Of a stretch of 64,000 nucleotides of DNA, positions 32,564-40,488 are shown one piece after another. Under the pieces are notes generated by a model that saw only the letters and a list, made by a program, of their open reading frames with translations, made no database searches and was not told the DNA's origin. The stretch lies in the NCBI RefSeq assembly GCF_014385005.1, contig NZ_JACRSZ010000004.1, positions 108,004-172,003 on the forward strand, in the 5' to 3' direction. A program made the position numbers and the translations under genes. Source of the stretch: Jingyaoa shaoxingensis. Lineage in GTDB: Bacteria; Bacillota; Clostridia; Lachnospirales; Lachnospiraceae. Numbering within the stretch: position 1 is the first letter of the stretch; the number at the start of each line of letters is the position of its first letter.

Positions 32564-33371
32564 ATTTTGCCCCCTCATCCAGAATTGCTTCATCCATCTG
32601 ATAAATAGCATCAATAATACGATTACGATAGGTAGAATTGCCTTCCCATTCCTGCATATGACTCCATCCAATCTCTCCGGCAAGCCCCATCACACAGACT
32701 GCTGCAGCGGCGGCTTCCAGACGCTTATCCGGATTTGCTGTAATATATGCCGTCATCATGCCAGACAACTGACATCCGGTTCCGGTGATTTTCCCCATCT
32801 CCGCTCTTCCATTGCGGATAACAAAGCATGTTTCTCCATCACTGACCAGGTCGATTGCCCCGGTAATAGCAACAATAGAGCCGCTTTTTTTAGCAAACGT
32901 TTTCACAAAATCCACCGCGGATTCCAGATTCTCCTCGGTTACTGCATCTGCCACATCTGCATCTACCCCTTTTGTGGTGCCACTTCCAGATGCCAGTGTC
33001 TTGATCTCAGAGATATTGCCACGGATTACCGTCGGATGCAGTTCTTTCATCAGTTTCAGTGCTGTTTCTGTACGAAGCTTTGATGCACCGGCTCCTACCG
33101 GATCCAGAAGAATCGGATGTCCCAGTTCTTTTGCACGCCTTCCTGCAAGAAACATTCCTTCTATGCTACGTTCATTTAAGGTACCAATATTAATATTCAA
33201 TCCCCCGCAGATGGTAGTAATATCTTCCACATCCTTTGGTTCATCTGACATAATCGGACTTCCTCCACATGCCAGAAGCACATTGGCCACATCATTAACG
33301 GTTACATAATTTGTGATATTATGCACCAGCGGCACCTGTTTTCTGACGTTTTTTAAACATTCTCCTAACAT
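32550..33371 (-). CDS. thiM: Hydroxyethylthiazole kinase
   Basis: This 273-residue ribokinase-like kinase phosphorylates the thiazole alcohol (THZ) for salvage. It shows VHNITNYVTVNDVANVLLACGGSPIM, LLDPVGAGASKLR and TGTGCQLSGMMTAY, containing the anion hole and catalytic Cys. It is the first gene of the operon after the TPP riboswitch. With ThiE, ThiD and CytX it forms a salvage set. No thiC or thiG was found in this window. Confidence 0.96.
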   Translation of the reverse strand: MLGECLKNVRKQVPLVHNITNYVTVNDVANVLLACGGSPIMSDEPKDVEDITTICGGLNINIGTLNERSIEGMFLAGRRAKELGHPILLDPVGAGASKLRTETALKLMKELHPTVIRGNISEIKTLASGSGTTKGVDADVADAVTEENLESAVDFVKTFAKKSGSIVAITGAIDLVSDGETCFVIRNGRAEMGKITGTGCQLSGMMTAYITANPDKRLEAAAAAVCVMGLAGEIGWSHMQEWEGNSTYRNRIIDAIYQMDEAILDEGAKYERR

Positions 33372-33403
33372 TGTATTCCTCCTTTTTTGATCCCTGCATC
33401 TTC

Positions 33404-33488
33404 AAGTCGAACGTCCGTGAGACTTGGCACGCGATTCTGGTCAGCAAAGCTGACATATTCCTATCAGAATCACTGCGCATCCTCGACT
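33404..33488. repeat. Compound palindromic unit in the thiM leader
   Basis: Three nested inverted pairs are visible: AAGTCGA with TCGACT at the ends, GATTCTG (33433-33439) with CAGAATC (33465-33471), and GTCAGC with GCTGAC around AAA. It lies between the riboswitch terminator and the thiM RBS and resembles an intergenic palindromic repeat more than a regulator. Confidence 0.6.
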
Positions 33489-33493
33489 GAGAT

Positions 33494-33523
33494 AAAAAAC
33501 GGATACGCCCGAAGACATATCCG
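33494..33523 (-). terminator. TPP riboswitch terminator
   Basis: On the minus strand CGGATATG-loop-CGTATCCG is followed by TTTTTT, about 35 bp downstream of the aptamer. It would stop transcription when TPP is bound. Confidence 0.85.
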
Positions 33524-33556
33524 CTGTAATTACACATAAATACATGTATTCGATAT

Positions 33557-33645
33557 ATCCCTACGTTGGCATTATCCAAATCAGGTTATGGGTCCAGACC
33601 AAATATTCTGTTCTCAGCCTGCTTCCGGCAGGCTCCCCTTCTATC
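33557..33645 (-). promoter_or_regulatory. TPP riboswitch (THI element)
   Basis: On the minus strand the aptamer shows AAGGGGAGCC, the conserved GGCTGAGAAC, ACCCATAACCTGAT, and TGGATAATGCCAACGTAGGGA in the normal order. It controls the thiM-thiE-HAD-thiD-cytX salvage operon, repressing it when thiamine pyrophosphate is sufficient. Confidence 0.96.
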
Positions 33646-33651
33646 TCATAC

Positions 33652-33680
33652 ATTATAGCTCTGATACCTGTGAAATGCAA
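33652..33680 (-). promoter_or_regulatory. Promoter of the thiamine salvage operon
   Basis: TTGCAT (33675-33680), a 17-bp spacer and TATAAT (33652-33657) on the minus strand lie immediately before the TPP aptamer. Confidence 0.75.
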
Positions 33681-33721
33681 TTCCATCTGGACTTTTTTTT
33701 CGGATATTTTTATAATAATAT

Positions 33722-33863
33722 GTAACTGTTCAGAGCCAAGCAAAATTTCACAAAACAGGTATAAAATGCTTGCATTTTTAAACCTGTTTTTGAAATTTTA
33801 TTTGGCGGATACGCCATACCGATGAAATGCGCAGCATTTTGGAGGTTGGCTCTGAACAGTTAC
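33722..33863. mobile_element. 142-bp MITE, IS66-like ends, with 8-bp target duplication
   Basis: Perfect 18-bp terminal inverted repeats (GTAACTGTTCAGAGCCAA) bound a non-coding 142-bp segment with internal hairpins (for example AAAATTTC/GAAATTTT and TGGCGGATACGCCA). It is flanked by exact 8-bp direct repeats AATAATAT at 33714-33721 and 33864-33871. IS66-family elements have GTAA-starting ends and 8-bp duplications, so this is probably an IS66-derived miniature element. It sits upstream of both the thiamine promoter and the sensor kinase gene. Confidence 0.88.
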
Positions 33864-33902
33864 AATAATATTTAAGTTGATTACTTCATGGGGGGAGTTT
33901 CT

Positions 33903-35894
33903 ATGAGTTTACTAAATTCGACCGAGATCCGGGACATTCTTCGTTCTTCCAGAATAGGAACGTGGCGCGTAGAATTTGGCGCACATATACAGCCACGTTT
34001 CTACGCTGATGCCGTTATGGATGAATTGCTTGGTATTTCCGGAGACATCAGTCCGCAGGAACGATTTATTTTTCACCGCACACGTATTCATCCTGATGAT
34101 ATGGAACTGTTTAAAGAATATTCTGACAAATTATCAGAAATACGCTCTGAAATCGTTTATCGTTATATTCACCCTGTCCTGGGAGAAATGATGATACGCT
34201 GTGGCGGTGTCTGTATCTCGTCTGATACAGATATTGTCATTATTACCGGTACACATCAGGATATCTCTGATACCATCCGGCTGGAAAAAACTAAATTTGC
34301 AGAAATGCGGTTGGCAGAGCTGAACCAGACACTCCGCAGGGAACAGCTTATACAGGAAAATTATTATCAGGAACTGCTAGATATCCAGAGCTGTGGTGTC
34401 ATGGCCTATACACTCCCAGATCACAAGATGATTCATATGAATGCAGAAGCCCTTCGTATGTATGGTCTTAAAAATATAGATGATGCACAGCATCATCTGG
34501 GCAGCGTCCTGGCCAAGGTCTATTATCCTGACGCCCGAACTGTTGACCGGCTGAAAAATCTGCGTAATAATGACGATTTTGTAGATTATGAATGTATCTT
34601 ATACAAAGATTCTCCTGAAGAATGCCACATTATGGCCAAAACGAAGATCTTTTGGATTCCAAGTGGTGAACGCGCTGTTGTGACCACGTTTTTGGATGTT
34701 TCTGACATGATTGTACTGCGCAATGCATTGAAAAAAGCAGAAGAAGGTAGCCGTGCCAAGTCTTCTTTTCTATTCGCCATGTCCCATGACCTGCGCACAC
34801 CAATGAATGCCATTATTGGTTATGCACAGTTAATGGAGGCTCACTGGGGTGAAAAGGAACCCACCACTGGTTATCTCCGGAAATTAAAAGACGCCAGTCA
34901 GTTTCTTCTGTCATTGATTGGAAATATTCTGGAAATGGCACGTATTGAAAATGGGAAGGAGACTCTGCATGAAGAGCCATGGGATCTTTCCCAGCTTCAA
35001 AACACACTGGATATTCTTCTGGATAACGAGATTTCCAAGAAACATCTTACTATACAGAAAGACCTCCATCTTCCGCATCCTGACGTGATCTGCGATGTCA
35101 TGAAGGTACGGGAAATCATTATGAATCTGCTCAGTAACGCAGTGAAATACACCCCGGATAATGGAACAATTGCTCTGTCTGTCGATGAACTTCCTTCTGA
35201 TCGGGATGCATTTACGACGCTGCGTATTATCGTAACGGACAGCGGCATTGGTATCAGTAAAGAATACCAGCCCCATCTGTTTGAAGCCTTTTCCAGAGAA
35301 CATGATTCTTCTGAAAGCGGTATTATTGGCAGTGGGCTGGGTCTTAAGATTGTAAAGTCTTTTGTTGATCTTATGAACGGCCAGATCCAGGTAGACAGTG
35401 AGCCCGGAAAAGGCACTCAGTTCACCGTCACGATTCCGCTTCGTATTGCCAGACCGGAAGACCGACAGACTTTGCAAAAACAGGCTCCTTCTGATCTGCA
35501 TATTCTGAAAGATATCCGTGTTCTTCTGGCAGAAGATAATCCGCTAAATGCCGAGATCGCACAGACTGTTCTGGAAGATGCACAGATGAAGACAGAACTG
35601 GCCACTGATGGTGCATCTGCCCTGTCTATGCTGAAAAACGCCCCTGCCGGATATTATGATCTGGTTCTCATGGATATCCAGATGCCACACATGAACGGTT
35701 ATCAGGCAGCCAGAGCCATACGCGCACTCCCGGATGAACGCAGCAGCATTCCAATTATTGCCATGACCGCCAATGCTTTTAAAGAAGACAAAGAAGCTGC
35801 TTTTGCTGCCGGCATGAATGATTATATTATCAAACCGGTGGACATCGCCAGCCTGCTGCAGAAGCTTGCAAAGGTTCTTTCTTCTGGTCTATAA
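33903..35894 (+). CDS. Hybrid sensor histidine kinase with receiver domain
   Basis: This 663-residue protein lacks membrane segments and is probably cytoplasmic. Order: PAS-like region (about 15-125), second PAS-like region (about 150-270), HisKA with phospho-acceptor His295 in FAMSHDLRTPMNAIIGY, HATPase with SNAVKYTPDNG, DSGIGIS and GSGLGLKIV (about 405-515), and a C-terminal receiver with acceptor Asp591 in LVLMDIQMP (about 540-660). The start at 33903 is chosen because GGGGGGAG overlaps an earlier in-frame ATG at 33888. No output regulator or Hpt protein is encoded nearby, so the phosphorelay target is unknown. Confidence 0.93.
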   Translation: MSLLNSTEIRDILRSSRIGTWRVEFGAHIQPRFYADAVMDELLGISGDISPQERFIFHRTRIHPDDMELFKEYSDKLSEIRSEIVYRYIHPVLGEMMIRCGGVCISSDTDIVIITGTHQDISDTIRLEKTKFAEMRLAELNQTLRREQLIQENYYQELLDIQSCGVMAYTLPDHKMIHMNAEALRMYGLKNIDDAQHHLGSVLAKVYYPDARTVDRLKNLRNNDDFVDYECILYKDSPEECHIMAKTKIFWIPSGERAVVTTFLDVSDMIVLRNALKKAEEGSRAKSSFLFAMSHDLRTPMNAIIGYAQLMEAHWGEKEPTTGYLRKLKDASQFLLSLIGNILEMARIENGKETLHEEPWDLSQLQNTLDILLDNEISKKHLTIQKDLHLPHPDVICDVMKVREIIMNLLSNAVKYTPDNGTIALSVDELPSDRDAFTTLRIIVTDSGIGISKEYQPHLFEAFSREHDSSESGIIGSGLGLKIVKSFVDLMNGQIQVDSEPGKGTQFTVTIPLRIARPEDRQTLQKQAPSDLHILKDIRVLLAEDNPLNAEIAQTVLEDAQMKTELATDGASALSMLKNAPAGYYDLVLMDIQMPHMNGYQAARAIRALPDERSSIPIIAMTANAFKEDKEAAFAAGMNDYIIKPVDIASLLQKLAKVLSSGL

Positions 35895-35904
35895 ATGGAA
35901 GAAA

Positions 35905-35938
35905 AAAGCCGGATGGAACTTTTATTCCACCCGGCTTT
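35905..35938. terminator. Bidirectional terminator between kinase and BMP genes
   Basis: AAAGCCGGATGGAA pairs with TTCCACCCGGCTTT (one G-T pair) and has a T run on the minus side and T-rich sequence on the plus side. It serves two converging genes. Confidence 0.85.
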
Positions 35939-35970
35939 CTTATCTTTTTCAGAAATACTTTTTCTGTATC

Positions 35971-37101
35971 TTATTTGATGTTTCCAAGGTCGTTTACTGT
36001 AACAGCAACTTCCGGCATAGCTTCGATACTGTTATCAACTGTAATCTTTCCTGCTAACATATCCGCTACCAGAGTTTTGTAATCATCTTCTGTGAATCCA
36101 TCATTCCACTGTGTGCTTTCAAGCGGAAGCTGTACGTAGTTTTCTTCTACGTTGTCAGATACCAGACCAAGATTATCAATCTTTCCAACATAATCTGACC
36201 ATGTGTCATCCAGAACAATTGCGGAAAGCAGAGTGTTTACAGTAGGAGCAAGACCCTTCATTGCGGAAGTAACAGTCATACCTTCTCCATATGCATCAAT
36301 AATAGGAGCCTGGTCAGAGTCAACACCGATGACTTTTCCGTCAACCTTAGCTGCTGCTTCTGCTGCAGATGTGTAGATACCGCCGCCACATGCGAAGACA
36401 ACTTCTACACCGTTGGTAGAATACCATGTATCCATAGCTGCTGTGATATCTGCATCACCGTAGAACTGTCCGCCGTAAGCGTATTCTACTGTTACATCAT
36501 CTGTCACACCCAGTTCTTCTGCTGCTGCATTGATTCCCTGTACATAACCGAAACCATAACGGATAACTGCAGGTACGGACATTCCGCCCAGGAATCCAAG
36601 GTGTCTGTAACCCATTTTTACTGCTGCATATCCTGCCATGTATCCAGGAATCTCTTCCTGATAGATTGCACAGTAGGTATTCTCTGTGTTATATGCCTGT
36701 GTGACATCATCTACACCGGCCGCACCTGTCAGATCACCTTCAGACATATCCAGTGCTATGAATTTCACATCCGGGTATACCGGAGATTCTTCTACAACAG
36801 ATGCTGCAAACAAATATCCCGGAAGTACCAGAATGTTGTATCCGTCTGCAATCGCCTGGTCACAGCTTGCGATACGTGCTTCGTCAGAGTCTCCGTCTGG
36901 TTTATAGTAGTTGAAGTCAAGACCATTTTCCTCACAGAATGCCTTGCATGCTTCATAAGTGGTCTGGTTAAAAGACTGGTCTGTGATATCACCTGAGTCT
37001 GTAACCATTGCTACTTTGTAGTCTCCCTCTGCCATTGCAGGTGCTGCCATGGAAAGTGTAGCTGCACCTAACACTGCTGCTGCAAGAATTGTTTTCTTCA
37101 T
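35971..37101 (-). CDS. BMP-family substrate-binding protein
   Basis: This 376-residue exported protein has a signal peptide ending AMA-EGDYK and the basic-membrane-protein/PnrA-type fold that binds nucleosides. Motifs include VAMVTDSGDITDQSFNQ, PGYLFAASV and GFLGGMSVPAVIRYGFGYVQG. Relatives are normally lipoproteins, but no lipobox cysteine is present. No ABC permease or ATPase is adjacent, so it must work with a transporter encoded elsewhere. The uridine kinase gene just upstream fits a nucleoside-uptake role. Confidence 0.87.
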   Translation of the reverse strand: MKKTILAAAVLGAATLSMAAPAMAEGDYKVAMVTDSGDITDQSFNQTTYEACKAFCEENGLDFNYYKPDGDSDEARIASCDQAIADGYNILVLPGYLFAASVVEESPVYPDVKFIALDMSEGDLTGAAGVDDVTQAYNTENTYCAIYQEEIPGYMAGYAAVKMGYRHLGFLGGMSVPAVIRYGFGYVQGINAAAEELGVTDDVTVEYAYGGQFYGDADITAAMDTWYSTNGVEVVFACGGGIYTSAAEAAAKVDGKVIGVDSDQAPIIDAYGEGMTVTSAMKGLAPTVNTLLSAIVLDDTWSDYVGKIDNLGLVSDNVEENYVQLPLESTQWNDGFTEDDYKTLVADMLAGKITVDNSIEAMPEVAVTVNDLGNIK

Positions 37102-37213
37102 GAAAATATCCTCCTTTTTCTTCTTTTTACGTTTCTTTTAAAGCTACTTGTATCTTAACATTTTTTCCTGAGTCAGGCAAGGAAAAGAACTGGAAAAAGC
37201 TCCGTATCTTTCC

Positions 37214-37828
37214 TTATTCTTCTTTCAGTAACTGGTCAATTTTGGTTTTTACCAGGTCGAAAGCCACTTCATTCTGTCCGCTGTTGATCACAATATCAGC
37301 CAGCGCTTTGGTTGGCTCTACATAAATATAATGCATCGGTTTTACTGTTGTCAGATACTGTTCAATAATACCTTCCAGATCACGTCCACGCTCTTTTACA
37401 TCACGCACCACTCTTCGCAAAATACGCTCGTCTGCATCTGCTTCCACAAAAATCTTGATATCAAACATATTGCGCAGTTCTTCGTTCTGAAGTGCCAGAA
37501 TGCCTTCCAGAAGAATGATTCTGTTTGGATGAATCTCCACAGTCTCTTCCTTCCGGTTATGCAGTGAATAGTCATAGGTCGGACACTGAATCGTTTTTCC
37601 TTCTTTTAACTGCTTCAGGTGTTCTACCAGAAGATCTGTCTCCAGTGCTGCCGGATCATCATAGTTAATATGCTTCCGTTCCTCCAGTGACAGTTCATCA
37701 TGTCTGCGATAATAGTTATCATGATAAAGAACTGTAATCTTATCTCCGTACAGTGCTTTTAACTTGTTGGTAAATGTAGACTTACCAGAACCGGATCCCC
37801 CGGCACTTCCGATGATTACACATCCCAT
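37214..37828 (-). CDS. udk: Uridine kinase
   Basis: This 204-residue kinase phosphorylates uridine or cytidine for salvage. The P-loop GSAGGSGSGKST is at residues 7-18, followed by VLYHDNYYR, the DDPAALETDLL substrate block and IILLEGILAL. The start at 37828 follows a GAGGGGA site and gives normal family length; longer in-frame starts fall inside the GH3 gene. It lies 20 bp after the beta-glucosidase and upstream of the BMP-type nucleoside-binding protein. Confidence 0.93.
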   Translation of the reverse strand: MGCVIIGSAGGSGSGKSTFTNKLKALYGDKITVLYHDNYYRRHDELSLEERKHINYDDPAALETDLLVEHLKQLKEGKTIQCPTYDYSLHNRKEETVEIHPNRIILLEGILALQNEELRNMFDIKIFVEADADERILRRVVRDVKERGRDLEGIIEQYLTTVKPMHYIYVEPTKALADIVINSGQNEVAFDLVKTKIDQLLKEE

Positions 37829-37848
37829 GTTATTTTCCCCTCTGTCCT

Positions 37849-40425
37849 TTATTTCATAGTCCTCAGACCGATGCTCAGAATATTTTTCACACAATGCTGC
37901 AGATCTGCCAGTATCATTTCTGTTCCTTCTTCCGTACCCTGAATCAGATCTTCCACATTTAATGCACATCCCGGCATCAGCATATCATTGCCTGCATGGA
38001 TTGCCTGCTTTGCACTGGCCCAGGTATATTTATCCGGTGCCTGTCCCATAATGGAGGTATCCTGGGTGGCATACCAGTCTGTCATGACAAATCCGTCAAA
38101 TCCCCATTCTTCTCTTGCTGCCACCTGAAGCATATCATGGCGGTTAGCTGAATGAATGCCATTAATCAGATTGTAAGAAGTCATGATGGAATATGGATGT
38201 GCCTCTTTTACGGCAATCTCAAATCCTCTTAAGTAGATCTCCCTCAGTGCTCGTTCACTGATATGCGCATTGGTATAATTACGGTTGTCTTCCTGATTGT
38301 TGGCTGCAAAATGCTTAATAGTGGTACCCTGTCCATCTATGGACTGTACTCCCAGTGTGTCTGCGGCTGCGCAGCGTCCGGTCAGATATGGATCCTCAGA
38401 ATAATATTCAAAGTTTCTTCCACAAAGTGGATTACGATGAATATTCATACCGGGAGCCAGCCAGAGGTGCACACCAAACTGCTGCATCTCTTCACCTACG
38501 ATCTCTCCCATCTGTCTGACCAGATCCATATCCCAGGACTGTGCCAGTGTGCTCGCAATCGGAATCGCGGTACAATACTGATAATAGTCTAATGTACCTT
38601 CCGGAAGATTTTCCGGGAACGGACGGAATGACATTCCGAATATTTCTCCACCTGAGATCTTCTCTCCTTCTGCCGTGGTCTTAAAATGTGGCTGAAGACG
38701 TAAGCCTGCAGGTCCGTCTGCCAGAATCAGTACCGGGATCTTCCGGCTCTCTTCCAGCCCGGACCAGGTCTCTCCTGCTGCACCGATGACTCTGTCTGAT
38801 GCACAGCCAACCACATTGGCATCATCATCCAGACGCTCCGTTCCGACACATAAGTTTGCCAGTTCTTCCACACTGAGCTGTGCTACCAGATCCTCCAGAT
38901 ACACATCTCCGTTTTTTACATCTGTCATTGTCAGTCTTCTTCCGGCGAAATGATCTTCGAAAACTTTTCTTTCCCCTGTATGATATTCCGGTTCCTCACA
39001 GTCAATTTTCTGTGGATCCACGGTTATTACCGGCACAGTTTCCAGTGCTTCTTCTGTCTCACTCTTGACTCTGGCATTTCTCTGTGCCAGTGCTTCTCTT
39101 CCTGCTTCTGTATCAGACAGCTTTGGAAGATCGCTTTCCTCGTCAAACAGATTCTTTAACTGTGCGGTCTTTTTCATCTGTTCCATACGGACAACTGCCA
39201 CAGGAATCGTATTTGCGCAGCTGTTACCCACACGGATCAGATAATCTCCGGCTTCCAGCTTCCATGCGGCTTCTTCGCTGCTGTAAGAGGCAAGGGCTGC
39301 CAGTGGGAAACGAATCATCAGAAATTCATTTTCACCTGGCTGAAGCAGACCTGTTTTCTGGAATGCTGCCAGTTCCTGATATGGTTTTTCCAGTTGTCCT
39401 TCCGGTGCGGACGCATAGACCTGTACTACTTCTTTTCCCGCATATTCAGATCCGGTATTTTTCACATCCACCCAGAATCTTAAGTAAGCTCCGTCCTGTT
39501 CCACACTGTCTGCCTTCAGCTCAAATGTCGTGTAGGATCTGCCATAACCGAAACAGTAAGCAGGTTCCACGCCAAAGGTATCAAAATAGCGATAGCCTAC
39601 AAAAATATCTTCTTTGTAATATTCATCATTTACATTGCCATTATTGTGGCTGTACTCTGCAGAAGACGGATAATCTGCATAACTTTTTGCCCAGGTATCT
39701 GTCAGTTTTCCGGAAGGAATGATCTTTCCGGTCAGTACATCCGCCACAATGTGACCGCCTTCACTTCCGGTCTGTCCGATAATCACCAGCGCATTTAAGT
39801 TATCCATACCACGTAAGAATGCAGTATCTATGATCCCACCTGTATTGAGCAACACCATGCTCTTCTCATAATGCTCTGTTACAAAACGAATATTTGCTTC
39901 TTCCCTGTCAGTCAGCAGATAATCCCCCTTACGACAGTAACGGTCCTTTCCTTCTCCGGAATTTCTGGAAAGTACATAGATGGCAAGCTCTGCATCTTCT
40001 TTTTCTGTAATCTCCGGCGCATCCGGATCTTCATAAGGATAATCAAATGCTACATTGATCTCCGGCTTATGCAGTTCGGCAGCAATCTTTTTGATCTTTT
40101 TCTGGTGTGCTGCTTTTTCTTCTCTGATCTGTTCATCGTATGCATTCAGCCAGTTTTCTGTCATAACCGTAAATCCGGCATCTTTTAAGCCCTGTTCGAT
40201 CGTAACCACATTTCTGGCATTCACATCTCCTGATCCGGTACCGCCTTTGATGGTGTGTCTGGCCCCATTTCCGTACAATGCTACTTTTCCGTTTTCTTTT
40301 AACGGCAGTACTCCGTCATTTTCCAGAATGACCATACACTCACCGGCAAGTTCGCGTACTCTTTTCTGATGGTTCAATTCGGACTGTGTCATTTCTGAGG
40401 TTCTGTTCGCTCTGTACTCTTTCAT
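37849..40425 (-). CDS. GH3 beta-glucosidase, domain-swapped type
   Basis: This 858-residue cytoplasmic glycosidase (no signal peptide) shows the GH3 domains in reverse order. First comes the alpha/beta sandwich (about 25-310, with NDGVLPL and YAKSYADYPSSAEY), then a fibronectin-III-like region (about 320-410). The TIM-barrel domain is last, with KHFAANNQEDNR and the nucleophile Asp783 in GFDGFVMTDWYA. This permuted architecture is known in rumen and gut Clostridia. It hydrolyses beta-glucosides or related glycans. A separate transporter is not visible nearby. Confidence 0.93.
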   Translation of the reverse strand: MKEYRANRTSEMTQSELNHQKRVRELAGECMVILENDGVLPLKENGKVALYGNGARHTIKGGTGSGDVNARNVVTIEQGLKDAGFTVMTENWLNAYDEQIREEKAAHQKKIKKIAAELHKPEINVAFDYPYEDPDAPEITEKEDAELAIYVLSRNSGEGKDRYCRKGDYLLTDREEANIRFVTEHYEKSMVLLNTGGIIDTAFLRGMDNLNALVIIGQTGSEGGHIVADVLTGKIIPSGKLTDTWAKSYADYPSSAEYSHNNGNVNDEYYKEDIFVGYRYFDTFGVEPAYCFGYGRSYTTFELKADSVEQDGAYLRFWVDVKNTGSEYAGKEVVQVYASAPEGQLEKPYQELAAFQKTGLLQPGENEFLMIRFPLAALASYSSEEAAWKLEAGDYLIRVGNSCANTIPVAVVRMEQMKKTAQLKNLFDEESDLPKLSDTEAGREALAQRNARVKSETEEALETVPVITVDPQKIDCEEPEYHTGERKVFEDHFAGRRLTMTDVKNGDVYLEDLVAQLSVEELANLCVGTERLDDDANVVGCASDRVIGAAGETWSGLEESRKIPVLILADGPAGLRLQPHFKTTAEGEKISGGEIFGMSFRPFPENLPEGTLDYYQYCTAIPIASTLAQSWDMDLVRQMGEIVGEEMQQFGVHLWLAPGMNIHRNPLCGRNFEYYSEDPYLTGRCAAADTLGVQSIDGQGTTIKHFAANNQEDNRNYTNAHISERALREIYLRGFEIAVKEAHPYSIMTSYNLINGIHSANRHDMLQVAAREEWGFDGFVMTDWYATQDTSIMGQAPDKYTWASAKQAIHAGNDMLMPGCALNVEDLIQGTEEGTEMILADLQHCVKNILSIGLRTMK

Positions 40426-40488
40426 AGTTCTTTTCCCCCGCTTTTTATAAAATGTCTAGCTTCAACAGATATGAGCATCTGTCTGTTA

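Noticed and set aside
33319..33579. 86-codon minus-strand frame in the thiM leader
   Set aside because: It crosses the TPP terminator and a palindromic element and reads into thiM in another frame; there is no RBS at its start.
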